Below, one piece after another: positions 11,020 to 19,288 of a stretch of DNA of 64,000 nucleotides. The position numbers were made by a program, and so were the translations under genes. This DNA is from Glutamicibacter soli (GTDB lineage: Bacteria; Actinomycetota; Actinomycetes; Actinomycetales; Micrococcaceae): NCBI RefSeq assembly GCF_003309065.1, contig NZ_POAF01000001.1, positions 372,001-436,000 on the forward strand. Reading direction: 5' to 3'. Below the pieces are notes generated by a model, which was not told where the DNA came from, did no database searches, and saw only the letters and a list, made by a program, of their open reading frames with translations. Within the stretch, counting starts at the first letter, position 1. Each line of letters begins with the position of its first letter.

Positions 11020-11673
11020 ATGAATGAACTTCTTCTGGACGATGTAAGCATCCGCTGGATCTCCGTATCCGAGATGAGCAACAACGTGTACCTGATCACC
11101 GAGAGGGCCAGCGGCAAGCAGCTGCTGGTTGATGCGGCCGATGATTTCCCCGCCATTGAAGAGTTGATCTCCGCCGCGTCCGAGGACGGACCGGACACCG
11201 AGATCGTTGCCATCGCGACAACCCACCAGCATTGGGACCATGTGCGCGCGCTGGCCGCGGCGGTCGAGAAGTACCCGGTCACCACCTATGCGGGGGCCGA
11301 CGACAGGCAGGGCATCGCCGACGAGTCGGGTGTGAAGATCAGCCATCCGCTCTCCCATGGAGAGAAGATCCAGCTGGGCGACGTGGTCATCGAGGCGATC
11401 CACCTGCGCGGCCACACCCCGGGATCCATCGCCTACGCGCTGGTGGATTCCTCGGGCCAGCCGGTGATCCTCAGCGGCGACAGCCTGTTCCCGGGCGGGG
11501 TGGGCAACACCTGGAAGGATCCGCAGCGCTTCAGCTCGCTGATCGCCGACGTCACCGAACGCATCTTCGACCGCTTCCCCGACGAGACCAAGGTCCTCCC
11601 CGGCCATGGCGGTACCACGGATCTGGGCACCGAGCGTCCGCACCTGGATGAATGGCGCGAACGCGGCTGGTAG
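11020..11673 (+). CDS. Metallo-beta-lactamase-fold hydrolase (glyoxalase II-like)
   Basis: 217-residue MBL-fold enzyme. The zinc motif HxHxDH is HQHWDH at residues 69-74. A later His in RGHTPGS, Asp in SGDSLF and His in LPGHGG complete the binuclear site. The length and the PGSIAY and PGHG segments match glyoxalase II-type thioester hydrolases, but true GloB C-terminal glutathione-binding residues are not seen, and actinobacteria use mycothiol. It is probably a general or mycothiol-linked hydrolase. It is cytoplasmic, with no signal peptide. It starts 79 bp from the divergent GntR gene and converges on an acetyltransferase gene. Confidence 0.87.
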   Translation: MNELLLDDVSIRWISVSEMSNNVYLITERASGKQLLVDAADDFPAIEELISAASEDGPDTEIVAIATTHQHWDHVRALAAAVEKYPVTTYAGADDRQGIADESGVKISHPLSHGEKIQLGDVVIEAIHLRGHTPGSIAYALVDSSGQPVILSGDSLFPGGVGNTWKDPQRFSSLIADVTERIFDRFPDETKVLPGHGGTTDLGTERPHLDEWRERGW

Positions 11674-11697
11674 GAACCCTCAGGCGGCTGCCGCAGG

Positions 11698-12183
11698 TTA
11701 TCCGGCTGGCGGCAGCTCCTGGAAGTACAGCAGCATGCGCCACTCGCTGCCCGGCTCGCGATTGGCGAAGCCGTGGCGCTCATAAAAGCGCCGCGTTCCG
11801 GTGTCGTCCTCGTCCACGTTGATATGCAGCTCCAGGCTGCCGCGCCGCTTCAGTTCCTGGAGCAGGCAGCTGACCAGGGCTGACCCGATGCCCCGGCCGC
11901 GCAGGGCGGGTTGCACGTAGAGTTCGTCGAGCACCGCCAGCGGCCCGTCGAAATAGATGGTGGGCCGCAGGGTGAGCAGCGCGTGCCCCACGAGGCCGTG
12001 CCCATTTTGGGCGGCGACGGCGAAACACTGCGCGCTGGCCAGCATGGACTCCAGACGCCGCGCGAGCACCTCAACCGGCGGACACGGCGAATCGAACTCT
12101 CGATTGAAGTCGGCTTGCAGCCGGGCCAGATTCAGGCAGTGCTCCGGTGCCGCAAGAAAGGCATCGTACGCGTCCATGCACAC
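11698..12183 (-). CDS. GNAT-family N-acetyltransferase
   Basis: 161-residue acetyl-CoA-dependent acyltransferase. The acetyl-CoA pyrophosphate loop is RGRGIGSALVSCLL, preceded by the beta4 strand AVLDELYVQPAL and followed by LHINVDEDDTGTRRFYERHGF, the usual motif B with the catalytic-loop Tyr. I take the GTG at 12183 because GGAG sits 6 bp upstream; an ATG two codons later (12177) is the alternative. Substrate cannot be predicted. It runs opposite to the hydrolase on its left and has a separate gene for a methyltransferase on its right, both minus or convergent, with no clear operon. Confidence 0.85.
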   Translation of the reverse strand: MCMDAYDAFLAAPEHCLNLARLQADFNREFDSPCPPVEVLARRLESMLASAQCFAVAAQNGHGLVGHALLTLRPTIYFDGPLAVLDELYVQPALRGRGIGSALVSCLLQELKRRGSLELHINVDEDDTGTRRFYERHGFANREPGSEWRMLLYFQELPPAG

Positions 12184-12248
12184 AGTATGCTCCGCTTGGC
12201 CCGGTCGCGCCAGAGCCGGTGGCCTGCCGGGTGGCAGGACGCGCGTCG

Positions 12249-13040
12249 TCAGCCGAGCTTGCGGCCGATCATGAAGATGCGGCGGAACGGGAAGTTCGTG
12301 ACTTTCGTTCCGTCAGGTCCGGCGAACGAGGGATAGTGTGCCGAGATCTGCACCCGGTAGTCATCCTCGAAGCGCTGGTAGTCCTCGGCGCTCAGCGCGG
12401 CCTTGATCGGCAGCAGCGCGGTGCCCCGCACCCAGTCGAGGATCGGGTCCTCGCCGATCATCACCTGCTGGTAGGTGGTCTCCCAGACGTTCGCCTGGAA
12501 CCCAGCCTGCAGCAAGATGCGCTGGTACTCGTCAGGTTCCCCCACCACGTCGTCGTGGCGCAGCACCCCGACCAGCTTGTCCGCCCAGGCGGCGCTGTCG
12601 GCGACCTGGCGCATCACCGCATGGGACGGGGAGCCGAAGTTCCCCGGCACCTGGATGGCCACATAGGCTCCGGGTTTCAGCTCATCGAGCCACACCCTGA
12701 GCAGCTCGCGGTGCCCCGGCAGCCACTGCAGCATGGCGTTGGAGAACAACAGGTCAGTGTCCGGGTCCGGATGCCAGTGCATGGCGTCGGCCAGCGCGAA
12801 TCCCAGATTCGGCTCGTGCTCGCTGCCAGAGGCGCGCTGGATCATTTCCCGCGAGGAGTCCAGACCCGTGACCTGCGCCTGTGGCCAGCGCTGGGCCAGC
12901 AGCCGGGTCATGTTTCCCGGCCCGCAGCCCAGGTCGACAACCTTCGCTGGGTCCAGCTCGCCCAGCTGGCCGAGCAGGTCCTTGTAGGGGCGGCCGCGGT
13001 AGTCGGCGAATTCGGTGTACTTTGTCGGGTCCCACTTCAT
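12249..13040 (-). CDS. Trans-aconitate 2-methyltransferase-like SAM methyltransferase
   Basis: 263-residue class I methyltransferase. The N-terminus (MKWDPTKYTEFADYRGRP) and overall length match the Tam family, which methylates trans-aconitate, a spontaneous by-product that inhibits aconitase. The SAM-binding glycine motif is VVDLGCGPGNMT, followed by the acidic strand end (GLDSSREM) and LLFSNAMLQWLPGH. ATG 13040 aligns with the usual start of the family; in-frame ATGs at 13052 and 13070 would add 4 or 10 residues. It is divergent from the helicase gene. Other small-molecule carboxyl methyltransferases share this fold, so the substrate is inferred. Confidence 0.85.
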   Translation of the reverse strand: MKWDPTKYTEFADYRGRPYKDLLGQLGELDPAKVVDLGCGPGNMTRLLAQRWPQAQVTGLDSSREMIQRASGSEHEPNLGFALADAMHWHPDPDTDLLFSNAMLQWLPGHRELLRVWLDELKPGAYVAIQVPGNFGSPSHAVMRQVADSAAWADKLVGVLRHDDVVGEPDEYQRILLQAGFQANVWETTYQQVMIGEDPILDWVRGTALLPIKAALSAEDYQRFEDDYRVQISAHYPSFAGPDGTKVTNFPFRRIFMIGRKLG

Positions 13041-13116
13041 ATTCCAGAGCATATTCGCGCGGCGCGTCATCGCCTAGCCCGTGGTCACAGTTCGCAAAGG
13101 ATAGGCTTGGAGCATC

Positions 13117-15651
13117 ATGTTGCTCACCGATTACCTGCCTGCAGACGCGAAAAACGTATCCGACGACGAAATCTACGAGGCCTTCGGCCGCTGGGTGTCC
13201 ACCCGCGGCATCGAGTTGTACCCGGCCCAGGACGAAGCGTCGATGGCCCTGGCCGGCGGCAGCAATGTCATCCTGGCCACGCCGACCGGCTCCGGGAAGT
13301 CGATGGTCGCGATCGCCGCGCACTTCTACGCCATGGCCCGCGACCAGATCAGCTTCTACACCGCGCCGATCAAGGCGCTGGTCTCGGAGAAGTTCTTCGA
13401 TTTGTGCAAGATCTTCGGCGCGGAGAACGTCGGCATGGTCACCGGCGACTCGTCGGTGAATGCGGATGCCCCGATCATCTGCTGCACCGCGGAGATCCTG
13501 GCGAACATCGCGTTGCGCGAAGGCTCGCGGGCCGACGTGGGCTGCGTGATCATGGACGAATTCCACTTCTACGCCGACCCGCAGCGCGGCTGGGCCTGGC
13601 AGGTGCCGCTGATCGAGCTGCCGCAGGCGCAGTTCCTGCTGTTGAGCGCGACCCTGGGCGACGTGTCCCGCTTCGAGAAGGAGCTTGAGGAGCGCACCGG
13701 CAAGACCACCGTCACCGTCGCGCACACCCAGCGTCCGATTCCGCTGCACTTCTACTACTCCATGGACCCGGTGCAGGAAGCCGTGGAGGAGCTGATCAAG
13801 ACCCGCCAGGTGCCGATCTACATCGTGCACTTCTCCCAGCTGGACGCGATCGACCGCGCCACCGGGCTGATGAGCATCAACGTGGCCACCCGCGAGGAAA
13901 AGGACCGCATCGCGGAGCTGATCGCCGGGTTCCGCTTCGCCGCGGGCTTCGGCAAGACGCTGAACCGCCTGGTCCGCCACGGCATCGGCGTGCACCACGC
14001 AGGCATGCTGCCCAAGTACCGCCGCCTGGTCGAGCAGCTGGCGCAGGCAGGGCTGCTGAAGGTCATCTGCGGCACCGACACCCTTGGTGTGGGCATCAAC
14101 GTGCCGATCCGCACCGTGGTGATCACCGCGCTGTCCAAGTTCGACGGCACCCGCACCCGCATCCTGAACGCCCGCGAATTCCACCAGATCGCCGGACGCG
14201 CCGGACGCGCAGGCTTCGACACCGCTGGCACCGTGCTGGTGCAGGCCCCGGAGCACGCGATCGAGAATCATAAGGCCATGGAAAAGGCCCTGAAGAAGCA
14301 CGGCGAGGGCTCGACCAAGCTCAAGCAGATCCCCAAGAAGAAGCCGCCGCAGGGATTCGTGACCTGGGGTGAGAAGACCTTCGAGAAGATCGTGGACGCC
14401 GCCCCCGAGACGCTGAAGTCCTCCTTCCAGGTCTCGCACTCGATGTTGCTGAACCTCCTGGAGCGCGAGGACAACGCGTTCGAGGCCGCGGTGCGCCTGC
14501 TCACCGAGAACCACGAGACCCCCTCCACGCAGCGCAAGCTGAAGCTGCGCGCCATCGGCATCCTGCGCGAGCTGATCGCCACCGGCGTGGTGGTGCGCCG
14601 CGAGCAGCCAGACCAGTACGGCAACTACTACGAGCTGACGGTGCACCTGCAGCAGAACTTCGCGCTGAACCAGCCGCTGTCCCCGTTCGCGCTGGCGGCC
14701 CTGGAGCTGCTTGACCCCGACTCTGCCAGCTACGCGCTGGATGTGGTCTCCACCATCGAGGCGACCCTTGAAAAGCCGCGCCAGGTGCTCTCCGGGCAGG
14801 AGAAGAAGGCGCGCGGCGAGGCGATCGCCGCGATGAAGGCCGAGGGGATGGACTACGACGCGCGCATGACCGCGCTGGAAGAGGTCACCTACCCGATGCC
14901 GCTGGCCGAGAAGCTGGAGGCGGCGTTCGAGCAGTACCGCGCCGGCGCCCCGTGGCTGGCTGACTTCGAGCTGCAGCCCAAGTCCGTGGTGCGCGATATG
15001 TACGAACGCGCCATGGGCTTCTCCGACTTCGTGCAGTACTACCAGCTGGCTCGCTCCGAGGGTGTGCTGCTGCGCTACCTGACCGACGCCTACAAGGCGC
15101 TGCGCCAGTCCGTTCCGCAGGACGCGCTGCGCGAGGACCTGGAAGACTTGATCGAGTGGCTGGGCGAGATGATCCGCCAGATCGACTCCTCGCTGCTTGA
15201 CGAGTGGGAGGAGCTCTCCCGCGGCGAACTGCACGACGAGTCCGAGGAAATCACCCCGCCGGCCCCGGAGAAGCTCACCAGCAACGTGCGCGCCTTCCGC
15301 GTGATGGTCCGCAACGAGATGTTCCGCCGCGTCAAGCTCTTCGCCGACGAGCAGGACAAGGCGCTGGGTGAGCTGGACGAGCACAACGGCTTCGACGCGG
15401 ACACCTGGGCCGACGCCATGGACGACTACTTCGACGAGCACGAGGACATCGACGACGGCCCGACCGGGCGCAGCTCCAAGCTGTTCATCGTCACCGAGAA
15501 GCCCGGCCGGATCTGGGAGGTCCGGCAGATCTTCGCCGACCCGGAGGAAAACCACGACTGGGGCATCAACGCCACCATCTCGCTGGACGACTCCGACGCG
15601 GTGGGCGAGCCGGTGGTCACGGTCACCGCCGTGGGACGCCTGGACTCCTGA
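13117..15651 (+). CDS. DEAD/DEAH-box RNA helicase-like protein with DUF3516-type C-terminus
   Basis: 844-residue superfamily 2 helicase. Walker A is ATPTGSGKSM (near residue 62), the DExH-type motif II is MDEFHFY, motif III LLSATLG, and motif VI QIAGRAGRAGFD. The N-terminal ATPase lobes belong to the Ski2-like class and the remainder (from about residue 390) to the helical C-terminal region found in actinobacterial helicases annotated DUF3516. An acidic patch lies near the end (DEHNGFDAD, DDYFDEHEDIDDG). It probably unwinds structured RNA in turnover or ribosome maturation. It is the sole gene of its unit; the large minus-strand frame opposite is a shadow. Confidence 0.93.
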   Translation: MLLTDYLPADAKNVSDDEIYEAFGRWVSTRGIELYPAQDEASMALAGGSNVILATPTGSGKSMVAIAAHFYAMARDQISFYTAPIKALVSEKFFDLCKIFGAENVGMVTGDSSVNADAPIICCTAEILANIALREGSRADVGCVIMDEFHFYADPQRGWAWQVPLIELPQAQFLLLSATLGDVSRFEKELEERTGKTTVTVAHTQRPIPLHFYYSMDPVQEAVEELIKTRQVPIYIVHFSQLDAIDRATGLMSINVATREEKDRIAELIAGFRFAAGFGKTLNRLVRHGIGVHHAGMLPKYRRLVEQLAQAGLLKVICGTDTLGVGINVPIRTVVITALSKFDGTRTRILNAREFHQIAGRAGRAGFDTAGTVLVQAPEHAIENHKAMEKALKKHGEGSTKLKQIPKKKPPQGFVTWGEKTFEKIVDAAPETLKSSFQVSHSMLLNLLEREDNAFEAAVRLLTENHETPSTQRKLKLRAIGILRELIATGVVVRREQPDQYGNYYELTVHLQQNFALNQPLSPFALAALELLDPDSASYALDVVSTIEATLEKPRQVLSGQEKKARGEAIAAMKAEGMDYDARMTALEEVTYPMPLAEKLEAAFEQYRAGAPWLADFELQPKSVVRDMYERAMGFSDFVQYYQLARSEGVLLRYLTDAYKALRQSVPQDALREDLEDLIEWLGEMIRQIDSSLLDEWEELSRGELHDESEEITPPAPEKLTSNVRAFRVMVRNEMFRRVKLFADEQDKALGELDEHNGFDADTWADAMDDYFDEHEDIDDGPTGRSSKLFIVTEKPGRIWEVRQIFADPEENHDWGINATISLDDSDAVGEPVVTVTAVGRLDS

Positions 15652-15746
15652 GTCCCTCCCACTCCCCCGCACCTGCGTGCTTTCTACGGCCCGCGGCAGC
15701 GCCAGCAGCTCTGGCCTTGCCGCGGGCCGTGTCGTAGGATTTGGCC

Positions 15747-15938
15747 ATGAACGGTCCGCGGCTGCGCCTGTGCGGCGCACTGATCCTCCTGCCGACCCTA
15801 GTGCTGCTGCTCAGCGGCTGGTCGGTGCTGTTCTCCGCCGAAGGCGCGGTGCCCACCATCGTGCAGTTCGCCCTGCTCGCCGCAGGCCTGGCCATGGTGT
15901 ACCGGGGCGAGAATCCCCCGGCCCAAGCCGGCGGGTAA
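15747..15938 (+). CDS. Small two-helix membrane protein, unknown
   Basis: 63-residue protein with two hydrophobic segments (GALILLPTLVLLLSGWSVL and TIVQFALLAAGLAMVY) joined by a short polar turn, and a proline-rich tail. AGGA lies 7 bp before the ATG. No family is recognised. Its TAA stop (15936-15938) overlaps the first GTAAT repeat of the promoter for the next gene, so it is not obviously part of that unit. It may be a small orphan membrane protein; a chance open frame cannot be excluded. Confidence 0.5.
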   Translation: MNGPRLRLCGALILLPTLVLLLSGWSVLFSAEGAVPTIVQFALLAAGLAMVYRGENPPAQAGG

Positions 15939-15967
15939 TGCTCCGGTAACGCTACAGCGCCCATCCT
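15935..15967 (+). promoter_or_regulatory. Candidate SARP-type promoter A (GTAAT/GTAAC direct repeats)
   Basis: GTAAT at 15935 and GTAAC at 15946 are 11 bp apart. The second heptamer (GTAACGC) is followed by nine bases and CATCCT (15962-15967), a -10-like hexamer nearly identical to that of site E. The start codon of the GHSAG-protein gene is 42 bp further on. The core GTAATGCTC is also present in site D. Confidence 0.6.
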
Positions 15968-16009
15968 TTGTGCCAACACCGCGTTCGCGGCACCGCAAAG
16001 GAGCACCCC

Positions 16010-17086
16010 ATGACACTGCTGAGCCTGCAGCCAGCCGAACCGGCGACGCTGCATTCGCTGCCTCCCACCCTTGACCTGGAGGCCCTGCGCCCGCACCTGG
16101 TCAACCTCTCCAACGGGCAGTTCTCCGACGACGGCGCCCTGGTCACCAGCGCCGAGGACGTGGACGCGATCTTCGCCGAGCACCTGCCCCGCTACATGGA
16201 GCAGCACGAGGGCCCGCTGCGGCTGCTCTTCTGGGCGCACGGCGGGCTGGTCAGCGAGGCGCGCGGCATCATCGGCGCTTCCCGCCTGCTGCCGCACTGG
16301 CTGGAACACGGCATCTACCCTATCTTCTTCATCTGGGAGACCGGGCTGCTCGACGCCCTGTGCTCGCTGCTGCCGCGCAGCGGCGCCCGCGAGCTGCAGG
16401 AACAGGGCCGGGCCCGCAACCTCGTCGAGGACCTGTGGAGCGCCGGGGTGGAACGGGCAGTGCGCCCGCTGGGCCAGAAGGTCTGGGCGCAAATGAAGGT
16501 CGGCGCGGACCAGGCCGTGGCCGCGGACGGCGGCGCCGCCTACGTGGCGCAGCGGCTAGCCGAATTCACCGCCCGGAATCCCGGCGCCGTCCAGGTGCAC
16601 GCGGCAGGGCATTCGGCCGGCGCGATCTTCCACTCACGCTTCCTGCCGCTGTACCTGCAGCACGGCTCGGGCACCGGCGTCAGTTCGCTGAACCTGCTGG
16701 CAGCGGCCCTTTCCATCGCCGACTTCAACCGGCTGCTGCGCCCGCTCGTCGGCTCGCCGCAGGGCATCGAACAGCTGCACCTGTTCGGCCTGCACCGGCA
16801 GCTGGAAGAAGACGACAGCGTGCTGTGGCTTTACCCGCGCTCGCTGCTCTGCCTGATCAGCTCCGCGCTGGAAGCCGAACGCGGCGTCGGCCTGCTCGGC
16901 CTGGAACGCTCGGTCGCCGCGGATGCGGACCTGACCGGCTTCCTGGGCACCGCCGCGGCGGACGCGACCTGGTCCAAGACCCAAGTCGGCGCCCCGGGCC
17001 GGCGCTGCCTGGCCTCCGCGCATGGCACCTTCGACGAGGACCCGGCCACCTTGAACAGCGTCGCCTACCGGGTGTCCACCGGATGA
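16010..17086 (+). CDS. Alpha/beta-hydrolase-like protein with GHSAG nucleophile elbow
   Basis: 358-residue protein with no signal peptide. AAAGGAG lies 6 bp before ATG 16010, which fixes the start; the frame is open further upstream. FWAHGGLVSEA (around His77-Gly79) looks like the oxyanion strand of an esterase/lipase, and HAAGHSAGAIF provides the GHSAG elbow with Ser202. A late catalytic His may be in AHGTFDEDP near the C-terminus. No named family is recognised. It is preceded by the repeat promoter A, so I group it with the DUF692 and protease operons. It may be a serine hydrolase acting on a peptide or ester inside the cell. A non-enzymatic role is possible because the acid residue is not evident. 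Confidence 0.72.
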   Translation: MTLLSLQPAEPATLHSLPPTLDLEALRPHLVNLSNGQFSDDGALVTSAEDVDAIFAEHLPRYMEQHEGPLRLLFWAHGGLVSEARGIIGASRLLPHWLEHGIYPIFFIWETGLLDALCSLLPRSGARELQEQGRARNLVEDLWSAGVERAVRPLGQKVWAQMKVGADQAVAADGGAAYVAQRLAEFTARNPGAVQVHAAGHSAGAIFHSRFLPLYLQHGSGTGVSSLNLLAAALSIADFNRLLRPLVGSPQGIEQLHLFGLHRQLEEDDSVLWLYPRSLLCLISSALEAERGVGLLGLERSVAADADLTGFLGTAAADATWSKTQVGAPGRRCLASAHGTFDEDPATLNSVAYRVSTG

Positions 17087-17095
17087 TCCCGGCGC

Positions 17096-17139
17096 GTAAC
17101 GCCGGGGTAATAACCGGGTAACGACGCTCCGGCTACGCT
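17096..17139 (+). promoter_or_regulatory. Candidate SARP-type promoter B (three 11-bp direct repeats)
   Basis: GTAAC (17096), GTAAT (17107) and GTAAC (17118) lie at an exact 11-bp period. The last heptamer (GTAACGA) is followed by nine bases and TACGCT (17134-17139), which fits the -10 pattern TAnnnT. The downstream gene begins 98 bp later. AT-containing GTAAY words are rare in this GC-rich sequence, so three in phase are unlikely by chance. Confidence 0.62.
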
Positions 17140-17237
17140 GGAGCCTCCACGCGGCCGACGCGCCCGAACCCGGGCGGCCGACCCGGTATCCACCGGCTAC
17201 GGCACGGGCGTTGGCCTCAGCATGAGGGGGAAAAATC

Positions 17238-18110
17238 ATGGCGGATATCAATGAGGGGACCGATCTGGTCTTCGACCGGCTGCTAGCGGCCCGGCGCGAA
17301 GAGGTCGTCGCCCTGCAGAAGGCGCAGGCCGACCGGCTGGCCGACGTCGAGACGCGCGGGCAGCGCAGCCTGGCCGCGCTGCAGGACTCGCTGCCGGAAT
17401 CCCTGGCCTCGTACCTGGGCAGCGATTCCTCCGCAGAGGAAGCAGCGGCGAAGGACATGAAGTCCTGCGCGGCAACGCTGGCCGAGCAGGCGCCGCGCGA
17501 ATCTACGGCGCTCTCCGCGGTCATGGGCAACGGGCCTTCCGCGGCGGCGGTGGGCTGGCTGACCCCGTACTACGGCACGCTACACGGTTCCAACGGGGCC
17601 ATCGCCTGGCAGGGCTACAACCCCGGCAACATCGACGCGTCCTGCTGGGCCAGCGGCGCCGGCTCGGGGCTCTTCGGCACCGGCGCCGGCTCGTTCACCC
17701 TGTACATGGACTGGTGGTTCACCTTCCGCGCCCCGGAGAACCGCAACTACGCCCAGACCATCTACGTCCCGTTCAACGGCTTCTACATCGTGCGGGCGGA
17801 CGACGGATGGTTCGACTCCAAGGAGGCGAAGGTCAACATCTCGATGACCGCCCGCGGCTACCAGTACAACTACAAGCCGGCCGGCAGCGTGAACGTGCTG
17901 TCGACCGGGGATGACAACATCAACGTCAACGACCGCTTCGACGGCTGGCGCACGATGTACTATTCGGATCTGCTCGGTGCCGACCAGGCCTACCTGCTGC
18001 TGTCCGTCGCGCTCTACGTCTACGCGCGCGGCGGAGGCTCCAACGCCCAGCTGAACTTCGCCGACGGCAATGCCAACTACCTTGGCGTTCCGCTCGTCTA
18101 CGTCAGCTAG
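17238..18110 (+). CDS. Unknown protein with helical N-terminus and beta-rich C-terminal domain
   Basis: 290-residue protein without a signal peptide. Residues 1-95 are helical, heptad-like and charged (LLAARREEVVALQKAQADRL), suggesting coiled coil. After a Ser/Ala linker, residues 110-290 are rich in Gly, Asn, Tyr and Trp (WLTPYYGTLHG, SFTLYMDWWFTF, IYVPFNGFYIVRADDGWF), typical of a beta-sandwich or lectin-like fold. No catalytic motif is seen. A GAGGGGG ribosome site precedes the ATG. It is the first gene behind promoter B and is followed by the metzincin-type protease gene, separated by a strong hairpin. It may be a substrate, an inhibitor or a structural partner of that protease. I cannot name the family. 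Confidence 0.7.
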   Translation: MADINEGTDLVFDRLLAARREEVVALQKAQADRLADVETRGQRSLAALQDSLPESLASYLGSDSSAEEAAAKDMKSCAATLAEQAPRESTALSAVMGNGPSAAAVGWLTPYYGTLHGSNGAIAWQGYNPGNIDASCWASGAGSGLFGTGAGSFTLYMDWWFTFRAPENRNYAQTIYVPFNGFYIVRADDGWFDSKEAKVNISMTARGYQYNYKPAGSVNVLSTGDDNINVNDRFDGWRTMYYSDLLGADQAYLLLSVALYVYARGGGSNAQLNFADGNANYLGVPLVYVS

Positions 18111-18117
18111 GCAGACC

Positions 18118-18147
18118 GCGCGCCGCACCGCACCCGGTGCGGCGCGC
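18118..18147 (+). terminator. 13-bp hairpin between the beta-rich protein and metzincin genes
   Basis: A perfect 13-bp stem (GCGCGCCGCACCG / CGGTGCGGCGCGC) with the loop CACC sits in the 78-bp gap. There is no T-run after it, so it may be a partial terminator, an mRNA stabiliser, or a processing site that sets the ratio of the two products. Confidence 0.5.
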
Positions 18148-18188
18148 ACCCTCGAAACTCCGTGAAACCTGAATCCAGGGAGCAGGAT

Positions 18189-19214
18189 ATGAGCAATGAA
18201 AACCGGCCGCTGTGCCTGACCAAGCCGATCGTCCAACGCGAGCTTCCGGCCGGTCTGCCGGACCTGCGGATGCGCCTCATACGGGTGCTGTCCAAGGTCT
18301 GGGTCAATGAGACCGAGCTGCACTACTTCTTCATCGACGGGCCCGAAGCGCAGCGCGAAGCCGTGCGCCAGGCCTTCGCCGAGTGGAAGGCCCTGCCGCT
18401 GGGCCTGAAGTTCACCGAGACCACCGACCGCGGATCCTCTGAAATCCGCATCGCCTTCGACCAGGCTGACGGATCCTGGTCCTATGTGGGACGCGACCTG
18501 CTGGGCATACCCGCCACCGAAACCACCATGAATTTCGGCTGGGACCTGACCGACGACTACGGGCACACCACCGCCTTGCATGAGATCGGGCACAGCCTGG
18601 GCCTGCCGCACGAGCACCAGAACCCGTTCTCCGGCATCGTGTGGGACGAGGACGCGGTCTACAAGTTCTTCACCGGGTCCCCGAACTTCTGGACGCGGGC
18701 GCAGACCGAGCAGAACGTGCTGCACAAGTTCAGCGCGCAGGAGGTGGACGGCTCCCCGTGGGATCCGAACTCTGTCATGGAGTACTGGTTCCCCGCAGGC
18801 CTGATCGTGCAGCCCGCCCAGTATTCCGGCGGCCTGGAACCTGCCGGAGGGCTCTCGGACCAGGACAAGGAGTGGGCCAAGAAGTTCTACCCGGCCACCA
18901 CCGCCGCCGTCACCGAGCTGAAAGCCTTTGAATCCAAGGTGCTGCAGCTGTCCGCCGGGCAGCAGGCGGACTTCACCATCGTCCCGGACGCCTCGCAGGA
19001 CTACACGATCGCCACGTTCGGCCAATCCGACATGGTGCTGGTGCTCTTCGAGGACGATAACGGCTCGCTGCGCTACCTGGGCGGCGACGACGACAGCGGC
19101 ACCGGGCTGAACGCCCAGCTGAAGACCCGCCTGCTGGCCGGGCGCCGCTACGTGGTGCGGCTGCGCCTGTACTGGGCAGGCGGCAGCGGCAAGTCAAGCA
19201 TCATGTACTGGTAG
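18189..19214 (+). CDS. Metzincin-type zinc metalloprotease, no signal peptide
   Basis: 341-residue metalloprotease. The extended zinc motif HExxHxxGxxH is HEIGHSLGLPH at residues 131-141 (His131, Glu132, His135, His141), with the Met-turn SVMEY about 60 residues later; together these mark the metzincin clan. The catalytic domain covers about 1-235. The last 100 residues (LKAFESKVLQLSAGQQADF ... YVVRLRLYWAGG) look like a PPC/lectin-type beta domain. ATG 18189 is selected by GGAG 6 bp upstream. Unlike most metzincins it has no Sec or Tat signal and no Cys-switch propeptide, so it either acts in the cytoplasm or leaves by another route. It follows the beta-rich gene behind promoter B. Confidence 0.86.
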   Translation: MSNENRPLCLTKPIVQRELPAGLPDLRMRLIRVLSKVWVNETELHYFFIDGPEAQREAVRQAFAEWKALPLGLKFTETTDRGSSEIRIAFDQADGSWSYVGRDLLGIPATETTMNFGWDLTDDYGHTTALHEIGHSLGLPHEHQNPFSGIVWDEDAVYKFFTGSPNFWTRAQTEQNVLHKFSAQEVDGSPWDPNSVMEYWFPAGLIVQPAQYSGGLEPAGGLSDQDKEWAKKFYPATTAAVTELKAFESKVLQLSAGQQADFTIVPDASQDYTIATFGQSDMVLVLFEDDNGSLRYLGGDDDSGTGLNAQLKTRLLAGRRYVVRLRLYWAGGSGKSSIMYW

Positions 19215-19228
19215 CCGCGCGCGGCATC

Positions 19229-19266
19229 GCGCCCCGGACCGTCGGATCCCGGACGGTCCGGGGCGC
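19229..19266. terminator. Bidirectional hairpin between metzincin and DUF2278 genes
   Basis: A perfect 15-bp stem (19229-19243 with 19252-19266) encloses an 8-base loop in the gap between two converging genes. It has no strong T-run on either side but is well placed to end both transcripts. Confidence 0.55.
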
Positions 19267-19288
19267 CCTTGCGCCCTGGGCTGTACAC

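Noticed and set aside
12754-15780. A 1008-codon open frame on the minus strand opposite the helicase
   Set aside because: The plus-strand helicase has every SF2 motif. The minus frame starts inside a shadow and has no domain.
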